The notes: generated by a model from the letters alone, not told the origin. A stretch of DNA of 64,000 bases from Nemania diffusa (GCA_038501195.1 JBBPUQ010000008.1:1406001-1470000), one strand, 5' to 3'. Shown: positions 35,110 through 47,392, numbered from the stretch's first letter. Translations and numbers: made by a program.

Positions 35110-36900
35110 AATTGGCGTCTCGCGCCGCGGTCTCTTGAAGAGACGGTATTATATATACATTAGATGGCTCTTCACAAAATTTGACGACTCACCACAACAC
35201 GACCGCGGTAATGCTTTTTCACTGGGGGGCTTTTGCCCTCGCACACCTCCGCGTACTACGCCATTCGCGTTGGCGTTGTATAACTCTCCTCAGTCACTCG
35301 CATACTCGTATCAGACTGCGTAGTAGACTGGCGAGGTGGAGGGCATTGGAATTTAATTTGGGTAGCAGCCCAAGAGCGATTTCACTTTTTCCTCTCGATT
35401 TGATTTCTCCGGCATAGACTGGTTAGGCTGGGTAGCCTGGATGACACTGCATTTTCTTCATAAGCGACACAAATCGGGGACCGGCATGGAGTTCAGGGAT
35501 GCGAACTAAAGGATCAGAGCGATACTACTGTGATTTGTCTTTGTTTCTTCGCAAGCGTTAGGGAAAAGCGAAGAAGGGAACCTAGGGACAAATGGTGTAG
35601 TTATACGGGTGGATTTGCTTTCTTTGTAATGTCTCTAGTGTAGAACAGTCGGGCGTTCTCGAGACACGCAAGGGTCGCGCTTATCTGCGCAAGGCTGAGA
35701 GGGACAAAAGGGCTAGGAATGGATCACGAACGGTGCGACAACTTCAAGAACCTTCCATTTCACTGGGAAACTGAGATCGAGGGCTAATAAATGACTCATC
35801 TAAGTCATTCGAAGCTAATGCGAACCCAGATTGAATCCTCATCTTTCCCTCCATGATATGTTATTCCTCCGGCCGAGGTATCTCTTCCACATGGTGGCAG
35901 ATTTTTTACACATGAGCTCTGGTCATGGCGATAAAAGCCTCGCAATGGATAGCTCGGGATGAGCTGGTTCTTGGAAACTATTCTAGCACTAGTGGTATAT
36001 GTGCTGAAAATCATCTGCGTGAACTGTAAACCTCTTTTTATCTATTATCTCGTAAGCTGCCTCCTCAGGGGCTAACATCCCTCCGCGTCCTTTAGCTCTT
36101 CGCCTTTACCACGACGGACGAGCTGCGTACGTTTATAATTTGTAAACGTACCAAATAGTTCAGGGGTGCCTGCCTCTTCATGCAAGTTCTTGTTATTTGT
36201 GTATGTGTCCCCTCGTTTGCCATCTAATGACAGCGAATCTAGCTCCCGTCACAGCTGATCATCTGCCGCGGCCATCTTTTGAATCCATTTGTCGAACGCG
36301 AGCCTGCCTGGGGGTTATCTGCTATAATGCAGTACAACATACTAGCAATGATGTCACCACAACAATATAGACTAGGGTACATGGTCCCAATGGACCCCTC
36401 TAGAGTCTACTTTGCCGGTGTTCACATACTACGTACGCTGCAGACCGAAGAAGCAACTGATGCGCGGAGGGACGAGCCCACGGGATGGATCACATTGACG
36501 TCAGGCATTCAACCGAGCAACATCTGGCCCTGGTCACAGTCCAACCCAAGCGCAGCCGGGCCAGCCACTTGTGCTACATATCTCTCTTGGTAGTATGAGG
36601 TAGATAGATAGGTACCTGCGTAAAGATGTAGGTACATAAGGTACAGTGTGTAGATTAGGTATGTAGTGGGCAGGTAGTGTACTTGATCGAACCTACCTCC
36701 TTTAGGTACCTACCTACATATAAGTGTGTAAGAGGTATATGTCTACTTACATGGCTCCATGTACCTCCTTACCGACCAAACCCCCTGGCACCTACCCTTA
36801 CGGGCCTATTCGCTACCTTACCTAGCTACATATGTGCCTCTATCCCACCTCGGCTTGCAGCATCGCCAACAACGCCAATCTGTCTACCTACTTACCTACC

Positions 36901-36940
36901 TGCTCATATACATACATACCTGCTCATATACATACATACC
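36901..36940. repeat. Two exact copies of a 20-bp tandem repeat
   Basis: TGCTCATATACATACATACC occurs twice in direct succession, surrounded by further TACCTACC words. Confidence 0.9.
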
Positions 36941-37088
36941 TGCATGCACCACCAGCGCCCGATTCCAAATTTGTAGATCAACGACGTTATCGGCTAAGGC
37001 GCGTCTTCATTTGCTCGCCGACGTCGTCAGATATCGTTGATGCCCTAAACGAGAGGTCGCTGGCTGGCTTTGACCTAACCTAACCTAA

Positions 37089-37335
37089 CCTTGCACTGCG
37101 CTGCGCTGCCTGGTCTTCTTGCCTTGCCTTGCTTTGCCTTGCCTTGCCGTGCCTTACTTTACCTTACCTCATACCTCGCATTTGTCTTGTCTTTGCCTTG
37201 TCCTGTCGTATCCTCTTTGGCTTGTCTTACCTTGCCCTGTCTTATTTTGCTTTGCTTTACCCTGCCTGACCTTGCCTTTCTTGGCTCTGCTCTACTCTCT
37301 TACATAGTTGCTTTGCTTTGCCTTGCCTGGCTTGA
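37089..37335. repeat. Imperfect (CCTTG)n pentanucleotide tract
   Basis: About 245 bp of degenerate CCTTG/TTGCC repeats with strong strand asymmetry (pyrimidine-rich on plus). A short AACCT triple repeat precedes it at about 37075-37091. Because the period is five, all forward frames are open for long stretches, which explains the spurious Leu/Pro/Cys-rich frames here. Confidence 0.85.
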
Positions 37336-37539
37336 ACCTTGCACATCGTGATGCTTCTGAGTGTTTTACTCCCCCGACCCTTTCTCCTTTCACCAATCTC
37401 CGCTCCTGCGGCTATTCTTCACTTGCTGAAACACTCCCTTCTAAGGTCTTCTTCCCCTGGCACAATTACAGCTCTCGCTACCGGACCTGTTACCCCCGGC
37501 CAGACACCACGGCTCCGTGTAAGTCCCGGTCACGGGCAC

Positions 37540-37575
37540 AGACCCAAACCCAGACCCAGACCCAGACCTAGACAC
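37540..37575. repeat. CAGACC hexanucleotide tract
   Basis: About five to six copies of CAGACC-like units with a few substitutions, grading into CAGATA units. Confidence 0.75.
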
Positions 37576-38398
37576 AGATACAGAAATACAGCCCGGTGTA
37601 GGACCAGGTGCATCGGCCGCATTGTCGTTAGGTCTGAAGCGCCAATTCGTACATCGCCACATCCGCCACACTGCGAGCAACGCTCTTCTCTTCATGGCCT
37701 GAATCCTGCGACGACAAATTCCTCTGGCTTCTGACAAGATAACGCATGTCCACTCTCATATCAGTCAGACCATGGAGGTAAGCCCGTGTGAGCTTGGCCT
37801 GGGCTGAGTAAATACACTGGCCTGAGAAGTGACAGCGCGCTTGCGTGCTAGGCCTTGTCAGTCGAAGGCGAACCCGGCATGCTAGAGCGGAACCCGTCGC
37901 GTTCTAAGCGTCGTCGTGTTCCTCGGCCTCGGGCCTCCTACGGCCCTTCCCTCCCGGTAAGCATTCTGTCGAATGAGTGGCCGGGGTTTCTGCTTCAATG
38001 TATACTGTGGACAACTCCGAACCTGCAGCGAGCACTCGAACCGTGCCTAGTCTCTATTGTCTATCATCCCCGCTTGCCGGAGCAGCATAATTTCAGTCGT
38101 CGAGTAACTCCATAGATTCAAGCCGCTGCACTCGTTGTCCCCACAACACCCACATTGAGCTACTAGATTGGAGTCTAGTATATTCCCTGTTTCTAAAGAC
38201 TGTCTTCTTGCATACATTACACTTTGTCTTGGCTCTGTGTGGCTTTCACAAAATCCTCATCGCCGTGAGGTTCGAATCCCTCCCACCGGGGTCATTGGGG
38301 ACTTAAGTGCGTGGCACCCAGGCCTGCCTGCCTGCTGTGCCTCCCACTCCTCAAATCAATACTAGACGCGTTGAACCTTACAGGTGGACAAGTTCAAC

Positions 38399-39669
38399 AT
38401 GCAAGCAATTCGAGTCCAAGACCTTCTAGTATCAGACGAAGAGCCATCCCAAAACCCAGCAGTCGAGGGGAACCCTGCAACTAAACCTGACTCTGCGCCC
38501 TCAGAAATAAAGTACTTCCTTATCGAGTTCATTCATGACACTATTTGTCCTTTTTGTTATATCGGCATGAAGAACCTGTTGACGGCAATTGACATCTACA
38601 AATCAAGGCACTCAGATGCTGTGTTTGAGGTTACCTGTACACCATTCATTCTTGCACCGACTGCTAAGATTAGTGGTAAGTTTCAATGCTGCCCGAGTTA
38701 GTTGGTGGAACCCATCACTCTACCACATATCCCCATAGTATTATTCAAGGAATCCGTGGAGTAGTCGCATGTTGCAAGTTTCACTGGTATGACGATCCTT
38801 GATCAGAGCATATAACAAGAGGAGGGGGCTGAATTTTCATTTTAGCCATCTCTAACGCTTGTCATGTAAGCTGGCAAAAAAAAAAGGTATTTGCTAATAT
38901 ATCCTGTGTGTCCTTAGCCTACGATAAATACTATTATTACAGTGCGGAAAGAGGGCTGCCCCCGAGTCGTTTTGATGTGTGGAACAAGCTGGGGAAGGAT
39001 GCTCGCATCACATTCAGCTGGAAAGGTCGTACGGGTAACTCACGGAGTTCGCATAAACTCCTTCGCTTTGCGCTTCAGAAAACGCCAACGATACAGCCAA
39101 GTACAGAATTAACAGTATACCAACCGACAGGAAATGTGCCGCTTTATCCTCCATATTCCTTACGAGCCCCTACTCTGCCTGTCTCTCTTTCCCAACCTCG
39201 TGGACCGGACCTTCAGATGCGTCTCTTGGATGCTATCACAACGAATTATCACGAGCATGACAAAGATCTGTCCGATCCGAACTTCCTGATGGAAATTACT
39301 AGGGCGGTGACAGGTTTCCCAGAGGACGAAATCCAGGCTGTACTCGACAGCCCCGAGTGGGACCGCACGGTCGATATGCTCTCTTCTCAGGTGCAAAATC
39401 GTATAAGTGTGCGTAGCCGACTTGCCGGCCCTATTGTTGCTGTGCCTACTATGGTGCTTAACAATAAGTGGGTGTACGGGGGGTTCCAAAAAGTGGATGA
39501 AATTGTTGATCAGTTTGAACTACTTCGCCGTGGAGCCAACCCTCTCCAAGAGTACACTACGTCAAGCCTAGTACTCGACGGCGGCATTGCTGACACCCTT
39601 GCCCGTGAGGCGGTCATGGCAAGGGGCAATAGCGATAACAACGGCGGCAGCAGCAGCAGCAGGCAATAA
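38399..39669 (+). CDS. DsbA-like thioredoxin-fold oxidoreductase (FrnE/HCCA isomerase type)
   Basis: A predicted thiol oxidoreductase of 342 aa from the DsbA/FrnE branch of the thioredoxin superfamily. In fungi these proteins are mostly uncharacterised. Exon 1 is 38399-38675 and exon 2 is 38918-39669. The 242-nt intron (GTAAGT donor, CCTTAG acceptor) keeps phase and joins AKIS to AYDKY. The redox motif CPFC (Cys50, Cys53) lies in IEFIHDTICPFCYIGMKNLL. Exon 2 contains FSWKGRTGNSRSSHKLLRFA, characteristic of this family, and the cis-Pro loop region VAVPTMVLNNKWVYGG. An insertion of about 70 residues and a low-complexity SSSSRQ tail are extra. The sequence before the ATG resembles a splice acceptor (CTTACAG at 38377-38383), so an upstream noncoding or short coding exon is possible. 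Confidence 0.85.
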
Positions 39670-41948
39670 CACGTCGCCGAACGACGATATCATGAACGAA
39701 GTATGTACGCCGAAGTACGTAAAACGAACTATGGGGCACTAGCCGGCCACCCAGCCCGACCGGTCTGCCTAGACTTGCCAAATATGATCGATCGAGGGAG
39801 AATGATCTCACCGGTTCGCACAACAGCCGATAATGAGAGCAAGTTTTAAATGATTACTGATCAACACCTCGCTTGCCGCGGGGCTTGCTCTCGGAACCAT
39901 TCGCGACCGGATTATCCCCGCTCACCGAGGACTAGCTAGCACGGACTTACTGTGGCGCGAGGACGTGGTACCATACAGAGAAGCGAAGAGTCTGACGATC
40001 CTCAACATCGTCTTTTGGGTTTTGCATCACAGGGATGTGGTATTATGCGCAAGGGTTGGGCGTGCAACGCAGATCAAAACGAGGGGAAAATGGAGCCAAG
40101 CCACTCTGCCCAATCGCTTCCCTACCATATTTTTCTACCCCCCAAGATCTCTCATCCCCCCTGGTGACGCACGAACGATCTAAGTGAGTCTCAGTGGGGT
40201 AGCAAAACCAGGAACCATCATCAAAGCAAGAACACAGCATCACCCTGCCTTTCATTTCCTTGGCACGGTATACGGGTATGCCTTGTAAAGGATGGAAAAC
40301 TAGCTCAGAGCAGGGCTGCCACTCTGGACTACACCCACACACCATATACCCATACAATACATGTACGCATACTATGCACCGCGCACGTTCGAGCTAGACA
40401 CGGCATGTCTCTTTCCTGTTCTCCTCTCGCCCTCTAAGAGGAGGTACCTTGACTTTTTTCTCATCCTATCACGATACTAGGGCCGATTGGTTTCTCTATT
40501 TCGAACCCTCGATCGCAACCCATACGTTTCCCACTTGCGTTATCGCGTACCGGCTATATTTCAGCTCGCAAGTATCTCTACGCATACGACGTCCTTCGTA
40601 TTATATGCTCCAATGGATACGTTACATTACCTCTTATCTCCATGAAAAGAAACTTGCTCTCAGACCAAAATGGTCTCAAGATAGCGCCTAGCTGAGGCGA
40701 TATCGTTTAAGGAGCGCGATGTAGCGTGCTGTCTGCCTGGATGCCGGCCGACGTCATTGACCGGCTTCGTAGGCTAGAACAGGGGACTAGCTCACATTCC
40801 CTGTTGGCAAACACGTAGGAGTATACGTGAGAGACAAAAGTGAGGGCCATCTCTAGCGAAGGGCGATCCGACTTGATATGGCTACTTACGTGTAGTGGAT
40901 CATACGAAGATACCGCCATGTGGTGGAGATGATAGTGTGCATCTCTAATATTGCACATCTTACTGAATGTGTATATTTTGAATCATCGCCCACCTTTGCG
41001 ACTCATCGTAGCGAGATTTCTATCTTATAATTAGCAATATCGTCGCACGGAAAAGCTCACTGACGTTAGAACTAGCATAGAACAGTTGTCTCAGTCAGGT
41101 AGATAATGATGAATAAACAGCAGAATGAGAGAATACATTACCTCTCATGATTTACGATGATCTATGTCTCAGTTCCGATTTAGATGTTCTTTTTGTCGCC
41201 GCGCTCTAGGGCTTTAGCGTTGAGTCGACTACCTAAGTCGAAGCTTGCCGTGCGCTTTGAGCTACAGAGAAACTCATCTACATTCAAACAATCGGCTCAT
41301 GAAAAAAAGCCAAAGCCTACAGTAGTACAGCAAACCATATGCAGGAGTCTAGGACATGGAAGACTCTAAACTCAACTTATCCCAACGAGATTCCTCGCCG
41401 ATGAATATCACACGTAGCTATTCCCCAGATCGCCGCATATCACCAATTTTCTCTAGTCTTGGCTGGGTGCATAACCTCACACGGGGCATTCACCACACCT
41501 TTCATAGGCACTTAGATTCCACAAAAAAGCACCACTAGGTATATTAAAGCGAATCAAAGATCGACCATCTAGTCTTGCGACCCCCACGCTTACTCCGTAC
41601 GCCATCACCGCAGCTTAGGGGCTGGTACCACAGCCGACGTGCGCTAGACGGGAAAAAAAAAGCAGAAACCCATGTTTTCGTGCCTCCCCTAGGGCTGTCT
41701 AGCACCTTAGAAACAAAGAAGGAACCAAACACCTGCAAATGTGCGGAAATCCCCCCGATCCATGATGATTACCAATCTCAAAACGCCAGTTCCATGCAGT
41801 CTTCCTCCCAGGAATCCTGATTACACTCTTGGTCTTTTTCTTTTCTTCCTCGCGCTTCTTCTTCTGGGGCTCCCGGATATATGAGGTGTTAACGCAGCAC
41901 CATGAGTCCTTGAAGTGTCCAGCACCGCCCTTCTCTGTATTCAGACGA
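39670..41948. other. Intergenic, no supported gene
   Basis: About 2.3 kb between the DsbA-like gene and the TFIIE-beta 3' end. Only short frames without domains are present. No repeat family stands out. Confidence 0.5.
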
Positions 41949-42869
41949 CTATCGCTTCATATGAGAGTAATCCTTGAGCAAGTGCGCCATGTGTGCGTTG
42001 CTTTGGTGCTTCGGCGGACGCGTAGTCTTTCTCTTCTTGGAGGCCTTGGTTGCGGCCTTACCGTTATTCTGAGGGGCCTCGCTAGCGGGCTTTTGGCCCA
42101 GAGCCAAGAGCTTCCGGACCATCTCATCGGCGGCAGGCAGCTCGATGCGGTGCCACATGTTCAAGAACTCGGCATCGACGGCGTGGGAGAGGCGGGGCTC
42201 ATCGAGCCACACAAACTTGGCGTGGTTGTCCTTCTTGGTGCGCACCACGAGGATCTTGTGCTCGTTCTCCAGGTCGGTAATGGCCTGGTCGCAGTCGGGC
42301 CAGCCGTCCTTCAGGTCCTTGACGCTTAGCGACGAGGCGTCCGTCTTCTGTTGCAGATGTGCGAGCAGCGTGATCTTGTCGTGCACGCCGGGGATCTTGG
42401 CCTTGAATTGGTATTTGCCCGTGCGCCAGGCGGGCTGCTGTTCGCCGCCGGCGGCGCCCTTGGCGGACTTCGGCGCGGGGATGTGGTCGATTCGGGAGTG
42501 CTTGTGCATGAGGTTTACGAACAGCTTCTGCTGGTGCTCCGGCAGGTTGTGTAGTGTGAGATGATCCAGCACCTCCTGCAGCGTCTTCGGCGCGCGCTTC
42601 GCCTTGAGAAAGTCGACCACGTACGTCAACTGCGTCATCATGTGGGTGCCGAAGTCCGTCGCCTTGGCAGCCGCAGCCGCGGCCGCGGGTGTGGGGGTCG
42701 GCGACGCACGATCTTTGATGCTGACGATGTCGCGCTTCTGCCGTTTCGATGAGGACGAGGGCGCGCCATCGGACTTGGTGGGCGAGGCATTGGCGCGGGT
42801 GGCTGGCGATGGCGGCGCCAGCCGCTTGCCGTTATTGTTGAGTTTCGTTGATGCGAGAGAAGACATCAT
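41949..42869 (-). CDS. TFA2: Transcription initiation factor TFIIE subunit beta
   Basis: The beta subunit of general factor TFIIE. It helps recruit TFIIH and stabilises the RNA polymerase II preinitiation complex in the nucleus. It is a single exon of 306 aa. The N-terminus is basic and Ser/Pro-rich with a poly-Ala run. The core winged-helix region begins near residue 80 (TQLTYVVDFLKAKRAPKTLQ, then EVLDHLTLHNLPE). It continues with GKYQFKAKIPGVHDKITLLA, then SSLSVKDLKDGWPDCDQAI and NEHKILVVRTKKDNHAKFVW, which are TFIIE-beta hallmarks. The tail is Lys/Arg-rich, with KKRKTTRPPKHQ near the end. Two consecutive ATGs (42869 and 42866) are the likely start. An upstream in-frame extension to 42989 lacks conservation signals and is disfavoured. 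Confidence 0.92.
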   Translation of the reverse strand: MMSSLASTKLNNNGKRLAPPSPATRANASPTKSDGAPSSSSKRQKRDIVSIKDRASPTPTPAAAAAAAKATDFGTHMMTQLTYVVDFLKAKRAPKTLQEVLDHLTLHNLPEHQQKLFVNLMHKHSRIDHIPAPKSAKGAAGGEQQPAWRTGKYQFKAKIPGVHDKITLLAHLQQKTDASSLSVKDLKDGWPDCDQAITDLENEHKILVVRTKKDNHAKFVWLDEPRLSHAVDAEFLNMWHRIELPAADEMVRKLLALGQKPASEAPQNNGKAATKASKKRKTTRPPKHQSNAHMAHLLKDYSHMKR

Positions 42870-44586
42870 AAAATGATGGCGAGTAGGTGATGCGAAAGTG
42901 TTCGCGAGCGATCTCGTCGGGAGATGGCAGATGATAAAAGGAAGAGGATTGACGTACTTAAAGAGCGAGGCTGAAGAGGTGTTGGTCAAAGGTAAATTAG
43001 TTTAGTATTGTGGGTCTACAACAATAAATAAGTGGGGTCTCCAGACTAGGTTCAACAATGGGAAATGTAGGTTTGCGCCGGCTCGGGCTTGGCGCATTTA
43101 CTCTAGACCCACCCTCCTCCGATGCAGAGGGATACTTCATTACTAGTCAGACTACAGTGGTCAACCAAAGGGCAGCGTATCTCAATATACAACACCACAG
43201 CTAGTAGGTATGATTTGTAACTCACAATGTAGCTTCTCACATCAATAGTCGAGCTCAAAGTCTGCGCATATGCCAACAATCCACCTACTAAAATATTGAT
43301 TAAGCGCGATATTTTCCACAAATCTGATGTTTACTAGCTAAAGACTTAATGTATCTTCTCGACCAGGCCCGAGCCACCAGCGTATAGCCGGCCTTCACCG
43401 AACTATCTTCTTATATTAGAGTTTAATACATGAAATCTCACGGAGTGTATTCTCAACCTCGTAAAGTATACCCCTTATAGTTTTGAGTGCAATGCTCCCT
43501 TCATGCTGTGGGTAAACTAGGATGTATACCCTTGTTAGTTTGTATCAGCAACGAAGGTTTGTGAGGATAGAACCAACAGCATTTAAAATTGTCAGCAACT
43601 CGGCCGTAGGTATAGCAAGATAGCTTACAGAAAATCTCGTGGCAACTTTGCAAAAAATCCTCCTTGAATTTTATTATCTATATTCTTGGAAGTTGTTGTT
43701 AGAATATAAAGACAAATATAAGAATGAGTAATAGGCTACATGCCTCCACAGAAGCCGCGCTGCATCGTCTAGTAAAGATTCATAGATGTTCTGAAACTCT
43801 TAATGAACCTCCCAGTCTATAGAGTGAAGATAATTGACCGTTCAGTCATTTTAAAGTCGTAAGTAAGTCATAGTAAGGCGTTAGGGCCTAGCCTTATTAA
43901 TTTTCGAATCCTTCAGCTAGTCGGCAAGACAATACCAATTAGCACCAACAATCCTATAGGTACATGTAAAAGGACATATAGTCCTAGCATTGGTAAGTCT
44001 CTGCTTTTAGTAGTGTCATAGTAAAGTGCTACAGTTCTATCCCGTGACAGCCTATTAGATAGGTACTTAACCTGCTTTCCAATGACTTCGCTACCGACAA
44101 TATAGTTCGGTCACATGCGGCCATTATCTCTAAATTTTATCCTGTAGCGCCTCAGGATCAAAACATCTAATGTGTGTCGGAAACGATAGCATACTGCAAC
44201 TCAGAATCACATTCGAAATGTCGCGTCGTTCTCCTAAGCGAGTGGCGCCAGTAGCACCATTACAGGTATCAACAAGACCAATCGCTCTGAGTTATGTCGT
44301 TTAGTAGTCTATCTATTAGCGGACACCGAAGCGTCATTATGGTCAAATGATGTGTCGAATTTGAAGGGAAAATCTACTTCATGTGGTCAGAAAACTTGCC
44401 AGGCTAGGAGTCCCGAGTGCATGCTGAGACAAGATACCGGCCCTAAAGTCAAAGCCGCGCAGGAGTCAGGCTGTTAGCAAACTCGTTCCTAATACGCTTT
44501 TATGAAAGACTAAGCGGCTTCTAAATCTACATCTCTTCCAAGTGTAGCAACCTCTATTGTTGACCACGGTTGCCCTAGAACAGGAG
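42870..44586. other. AT-rich intergenic, no supported gene
   Basis: About 1.7 kb between TFA2 and the PAQR pseudogene. A short stretch near 44028-44048 (CAGTTCTATCCCGTGACA) is nearly repeated near 28700-28718, a possible trace of a dispersed element. Otherwise only stop-dense sequence. Confidence 0.45.
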
Positions 44587-45691
44587 ATGGGCTCGGTCTC
44601 TCGTTTCTACCATCCCGAGTCGCCCAACCAAAGCCGGGTAAACGCAAATAGTCCAAAGTGGCGGCCGACACCAGAGACCCCGCCCTCTAGGAGTCCTCGC
44701 CTCAGCCTCGGGAGAGATCCGGACGAGGTGCAAGAAGACTCTCTCCTGGAATGAGCTGCCAGAATAGTACCGCGATAACAAACATATCCGAACCGGCTAC
44801 CGGCGTATATCCGGGTTAACACGGAAGTCCTTCGCTGCTGGTTTTACATACACAATGAGACGGTTAATATATTTTCCCATCTTCTACCCGTCGTTGCCTT
44901 TCTCGTCGGCGGCTGGTACATGGTGGGCTATCTAGGTAACAAATACCATGATTTACACGTCTCGGACTATGGCACATTCTCTCTTTTTTTTCCCTGGCCG
45001 CTGCTGGCTGCCTTGGCCTTTCAGCAATATACTCCACGATGATCAACTACTCGCACGACATCGGAAGTCTCTAGTTACGCGTGAACCTTGTCGGCATTGT
45101 GCTGCTCACTGTCAGAGATTTCGCACCTGGTATCTACATGATCCTTTGGTGTGAGCCGTACGAAAGAAAGATATACTGGAGAATGGTTCGCTGCTAATAA
45201 GCCTATCTATACGAATTGCTTAATAGTCCTTGATAATGTTTCTGTACATCGGTGCGCTAGGGACAATAACAATTTTTATTATTCTAAGCCCCGAGTTCCA
45301 AGGACTGAGATAAAGGAATTTTCAGCCTTGACCTTTGTGTGTTTACTGGTCTGTCCGGCCTCCTGTCATTGGCTCGCCGCACTTATTTATTCCGCATCTC
45401 GCAAATGATGAAGCAGTCCGGGATGCCATATTACTTTGTCGGGGGAGGTTCTGTTACTGCTGGGCTTTGCTCTATAGTGTACGTTTCCTAGATCTAACGA
45501 CTTATTAAGGTAACTCTAACATGGCGCAGACCAGATTCCCCGAGCGCCCTAGCCCTGGTACATTTAATATGTATGGCTCCTCGCATCAGATCTTCAATGT
45601 CTTGGTTGTTTTTGCAACTGTCACGCAACTTATCGGTATCTTATCAGCGTTCGACTACAACTATAACCATGGGGCTTGCTTAATCTACTGA
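44587..45691 (+). pseudogene. Decayed PAQR / haemolysin-III family membrane receptor gene
   Basis: Remnant of a seven-transmembrane AdipoR/Izh-type gene. The start (ATG at 44587) reads MGSVSRFYHPESPN and runs to EDSLL, where the frame is lost. The next frame shows NELPE, then TAG at 44765-44767 where the family has Trp, then YRDNKHIRTGYRRISG. Another shift near 44833 leads to CWFYIHNETVNIFSHLLPVV, the PAQR first-helix signature with its conserved His. Further in are INYSHDIGSL, RDFAPGIYMILWCEPYERK, a TAATAA at 45195-45200, KQSGMPYYFV, and the C-terminal FPERPSPGTFNMYGSSHQIF, with the His of the metal site, ending at TGA 45689-45691. Several stops and frameshifts mean it cannot encode the receptor. 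TGG-to-TAG is compatible with C-to-T decay such as RIP, but this is not proven. Confidence 0.82.
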
Positions 45692-46762
45692 GTTCCTTGC
45701 TGATGCGCAATCAAGCTTTCTCACATGTTAACTATACTTGCTTCAATTTCTGGTAGGTAAGGGTTACGTATGAGGAAGTTGTGTTAGTTGATATATATAT
45801 ATATATATATATACCAGCAAGCAAGAGTGCAAGCGGGTATTTTCCAGTTTGTTACGGTGTATTTACAGTAATCCTATTCAACGTTAGGTAAGGCATGCTC
45901 ATTTTTAGCTAAGCAACTTTGAAAGATCGGGCACTAGGCTCAGGCTATCTAGATAAACTGAGACTCAAAAGAGGAATAGCCTATGTGAGACTCCGATTAG
46001 GATAGAGATTGGTTAAACTTTCATGTGGACGCTCTGAAGTAACTCTGTACTGGTCTGGGTGCTGGGGTTCTAATCTAAATTTATCTAAGGGCCAGGTACC
46101 AGAATCATGGCGCCATCGGATGTGCCCACTGGGTATGGTCTCATTTATGATCTCCCAGCAATTGATAATGTACACGTATATAGAAGGAGGCTTTCTATAT
46201 AATAGATAATAAGGGCGCATGCCTAGATAGCTAGAAAATACGTAAACAAGGTATCCACCCCCTACCACATTTTGAAAGTGCTGAGAAAACCTCCTTCGGC
46301 CTGATGTTGTCTATGCAGAGGTAATACATGCTTACGTGGATATTCATAATGTGTGGTCTTTTGACAACCCCTCATTTCCATTTCTCAACGATTGTGGACG
46401 CAAAGAAACTACTAGAATTTGTCACTTTGGGGCGGACTTAAGCTATGGATTCGAGGAATAAAATAGAATTGGCACGGCTATTGCGATTGTCTATAAAACC
46501 TCTCTCTCTAGTGAACAAATTCTAATTTGCTCGACCAGAGTCGACCTAGTGGGAAATAAAAAAGAGGTCGAACCATGCGCGCGCTGATCTATTAAGAATT
46601 CGGTACATGTTGTGTGCGAGCTGGGGTGAAAATATATCGCCGCCATACCCATGGCATGCTCTGGCGTGCCCCTCCGTAGAGGGTTCATTTCCTTTGACTA
46701 CCCTTGGCTAACACAGGCCATTTTGGTCATTGATCGTAAAAACAAGGGATTCGGGTATTCTT
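45692..46762. other. Intergenic, no supported gene
   Basis: About 1.1 kb between the PAQR remnant and the CYB5 3' end, with an (AT)n microsatellite. I see no coding signal. Confidence 0.5.
45791..45813. repeat. Microsatellite (AT)11
   Basis: A 23-bp uninterrupted alternating AT run just downstream of the PAQR pseudogene. Confidence 0.95.
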
Positions 46763-47392
46763 TTAAGCCTTGGTTTCCTGGCTCTGTAGGTATTGGTAGC
46801 CGAAGTAGGCGGCAAGACCACCAACGAAGACGAATGCGTACAAAGCAGTGCCCATGCCGGCGCCACTTGTGTCGGCGGGAGGGGAGACGGCGGAGGCGGT
46901 GGCCTTTGGCGTGGGGTCACCGGGCTGAGATATTGTTCGTGAGCAGACGAGCACTGACAAGAAGGCGAGGGGATTGCGGAATCGGCGGAATCAGAAACTC
47001 ACCTTTCGCTTCACGGTGCCGACGTAGTACTTCTCGAGGGTTTCCCTGGCCTCGTCACTGTGTCCGACATCCTCGAAGGCCTCGGTCGCATCCTGGCCAC
47101 CAACATCTAGCAGGACTTCTTCACCACCGCTGCGGGGAGAGGAATCGGAGTCAGCACAATTGCACCCTCCGAGGGACCCTCCGAGGGGAGGTCAATGGCA
47201 AAGATGATCTCGCCCGAGCTCAGGAGCAAGACCCGGGACATGGGCGAGGGCAAATTGATCGACGTATGGGACTTACGGATGCTCATCAATGAATTTAGTG
47301 GTATCGTAGACCTTATCGTGGATAACAACAAATAGGTCCTTCTTGGTGTTGTGCTCCGCCACGTCCTGGTAGGTGAACTCCTTGGCAGCCAT
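46763..47392 (-). CDS. CYB5: Cytochrome b5 (tail-anchored)
   Basis: An endoplasmic-reticulum electron carrier for desaturases, hydroxylases and P450s. Exons (minus) are 47392-47277, 47129-47003 and 46924-46763, with introns of 147 and 78 nt and all phases consistent, giving 134 aa. The heme-binding core is clear: [20 protein letters not shown], then FIDEHPGGEEVLL with axial His38 (rebuilt across the first intron) and VGHSDEA with axial His62. The domain ends at [11 protein letters not shown] linker ([16 protein letters not shown]) leads to one C-terminal membrane helix ([20 protein letters not shown]) and a short polar tail, the layout of microsomal cytochrome b5. Confidence 0.95.

Larger units (their letters stand above)
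35110..38398. other. Intergenic with simple repeats, no supported gene
   Basis: About 3.3 kb between the C2H2 gene and the DsbA-like gene. It contains a 20-bp tandem repeat, a long TTGCC-type tract and a short CAGACC tract, all listed separately. An isolated B-box-like word near 38270 has no tRNA partner stems. All open frames here are low-complexity or short. Confidence 0.5.

Noticed and set aside
37075..37091. Possible telomere-like repeat
   Set aside because: The unit is AACCT, only three copies, not the TTAGGG-type telomere repeat.
37091..37351. Leu/Pro/Cys-rich open frames in several plus frames
   Set aside because: They arise from the period-5 CCTTG repeat, which keeps all forward frames open.
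38255..38310. Possible tRNA (GGTTCGAATCC B-box-like word)
   Set aside because: No A box, acceptor stem or anticodon arm can be paired around it.
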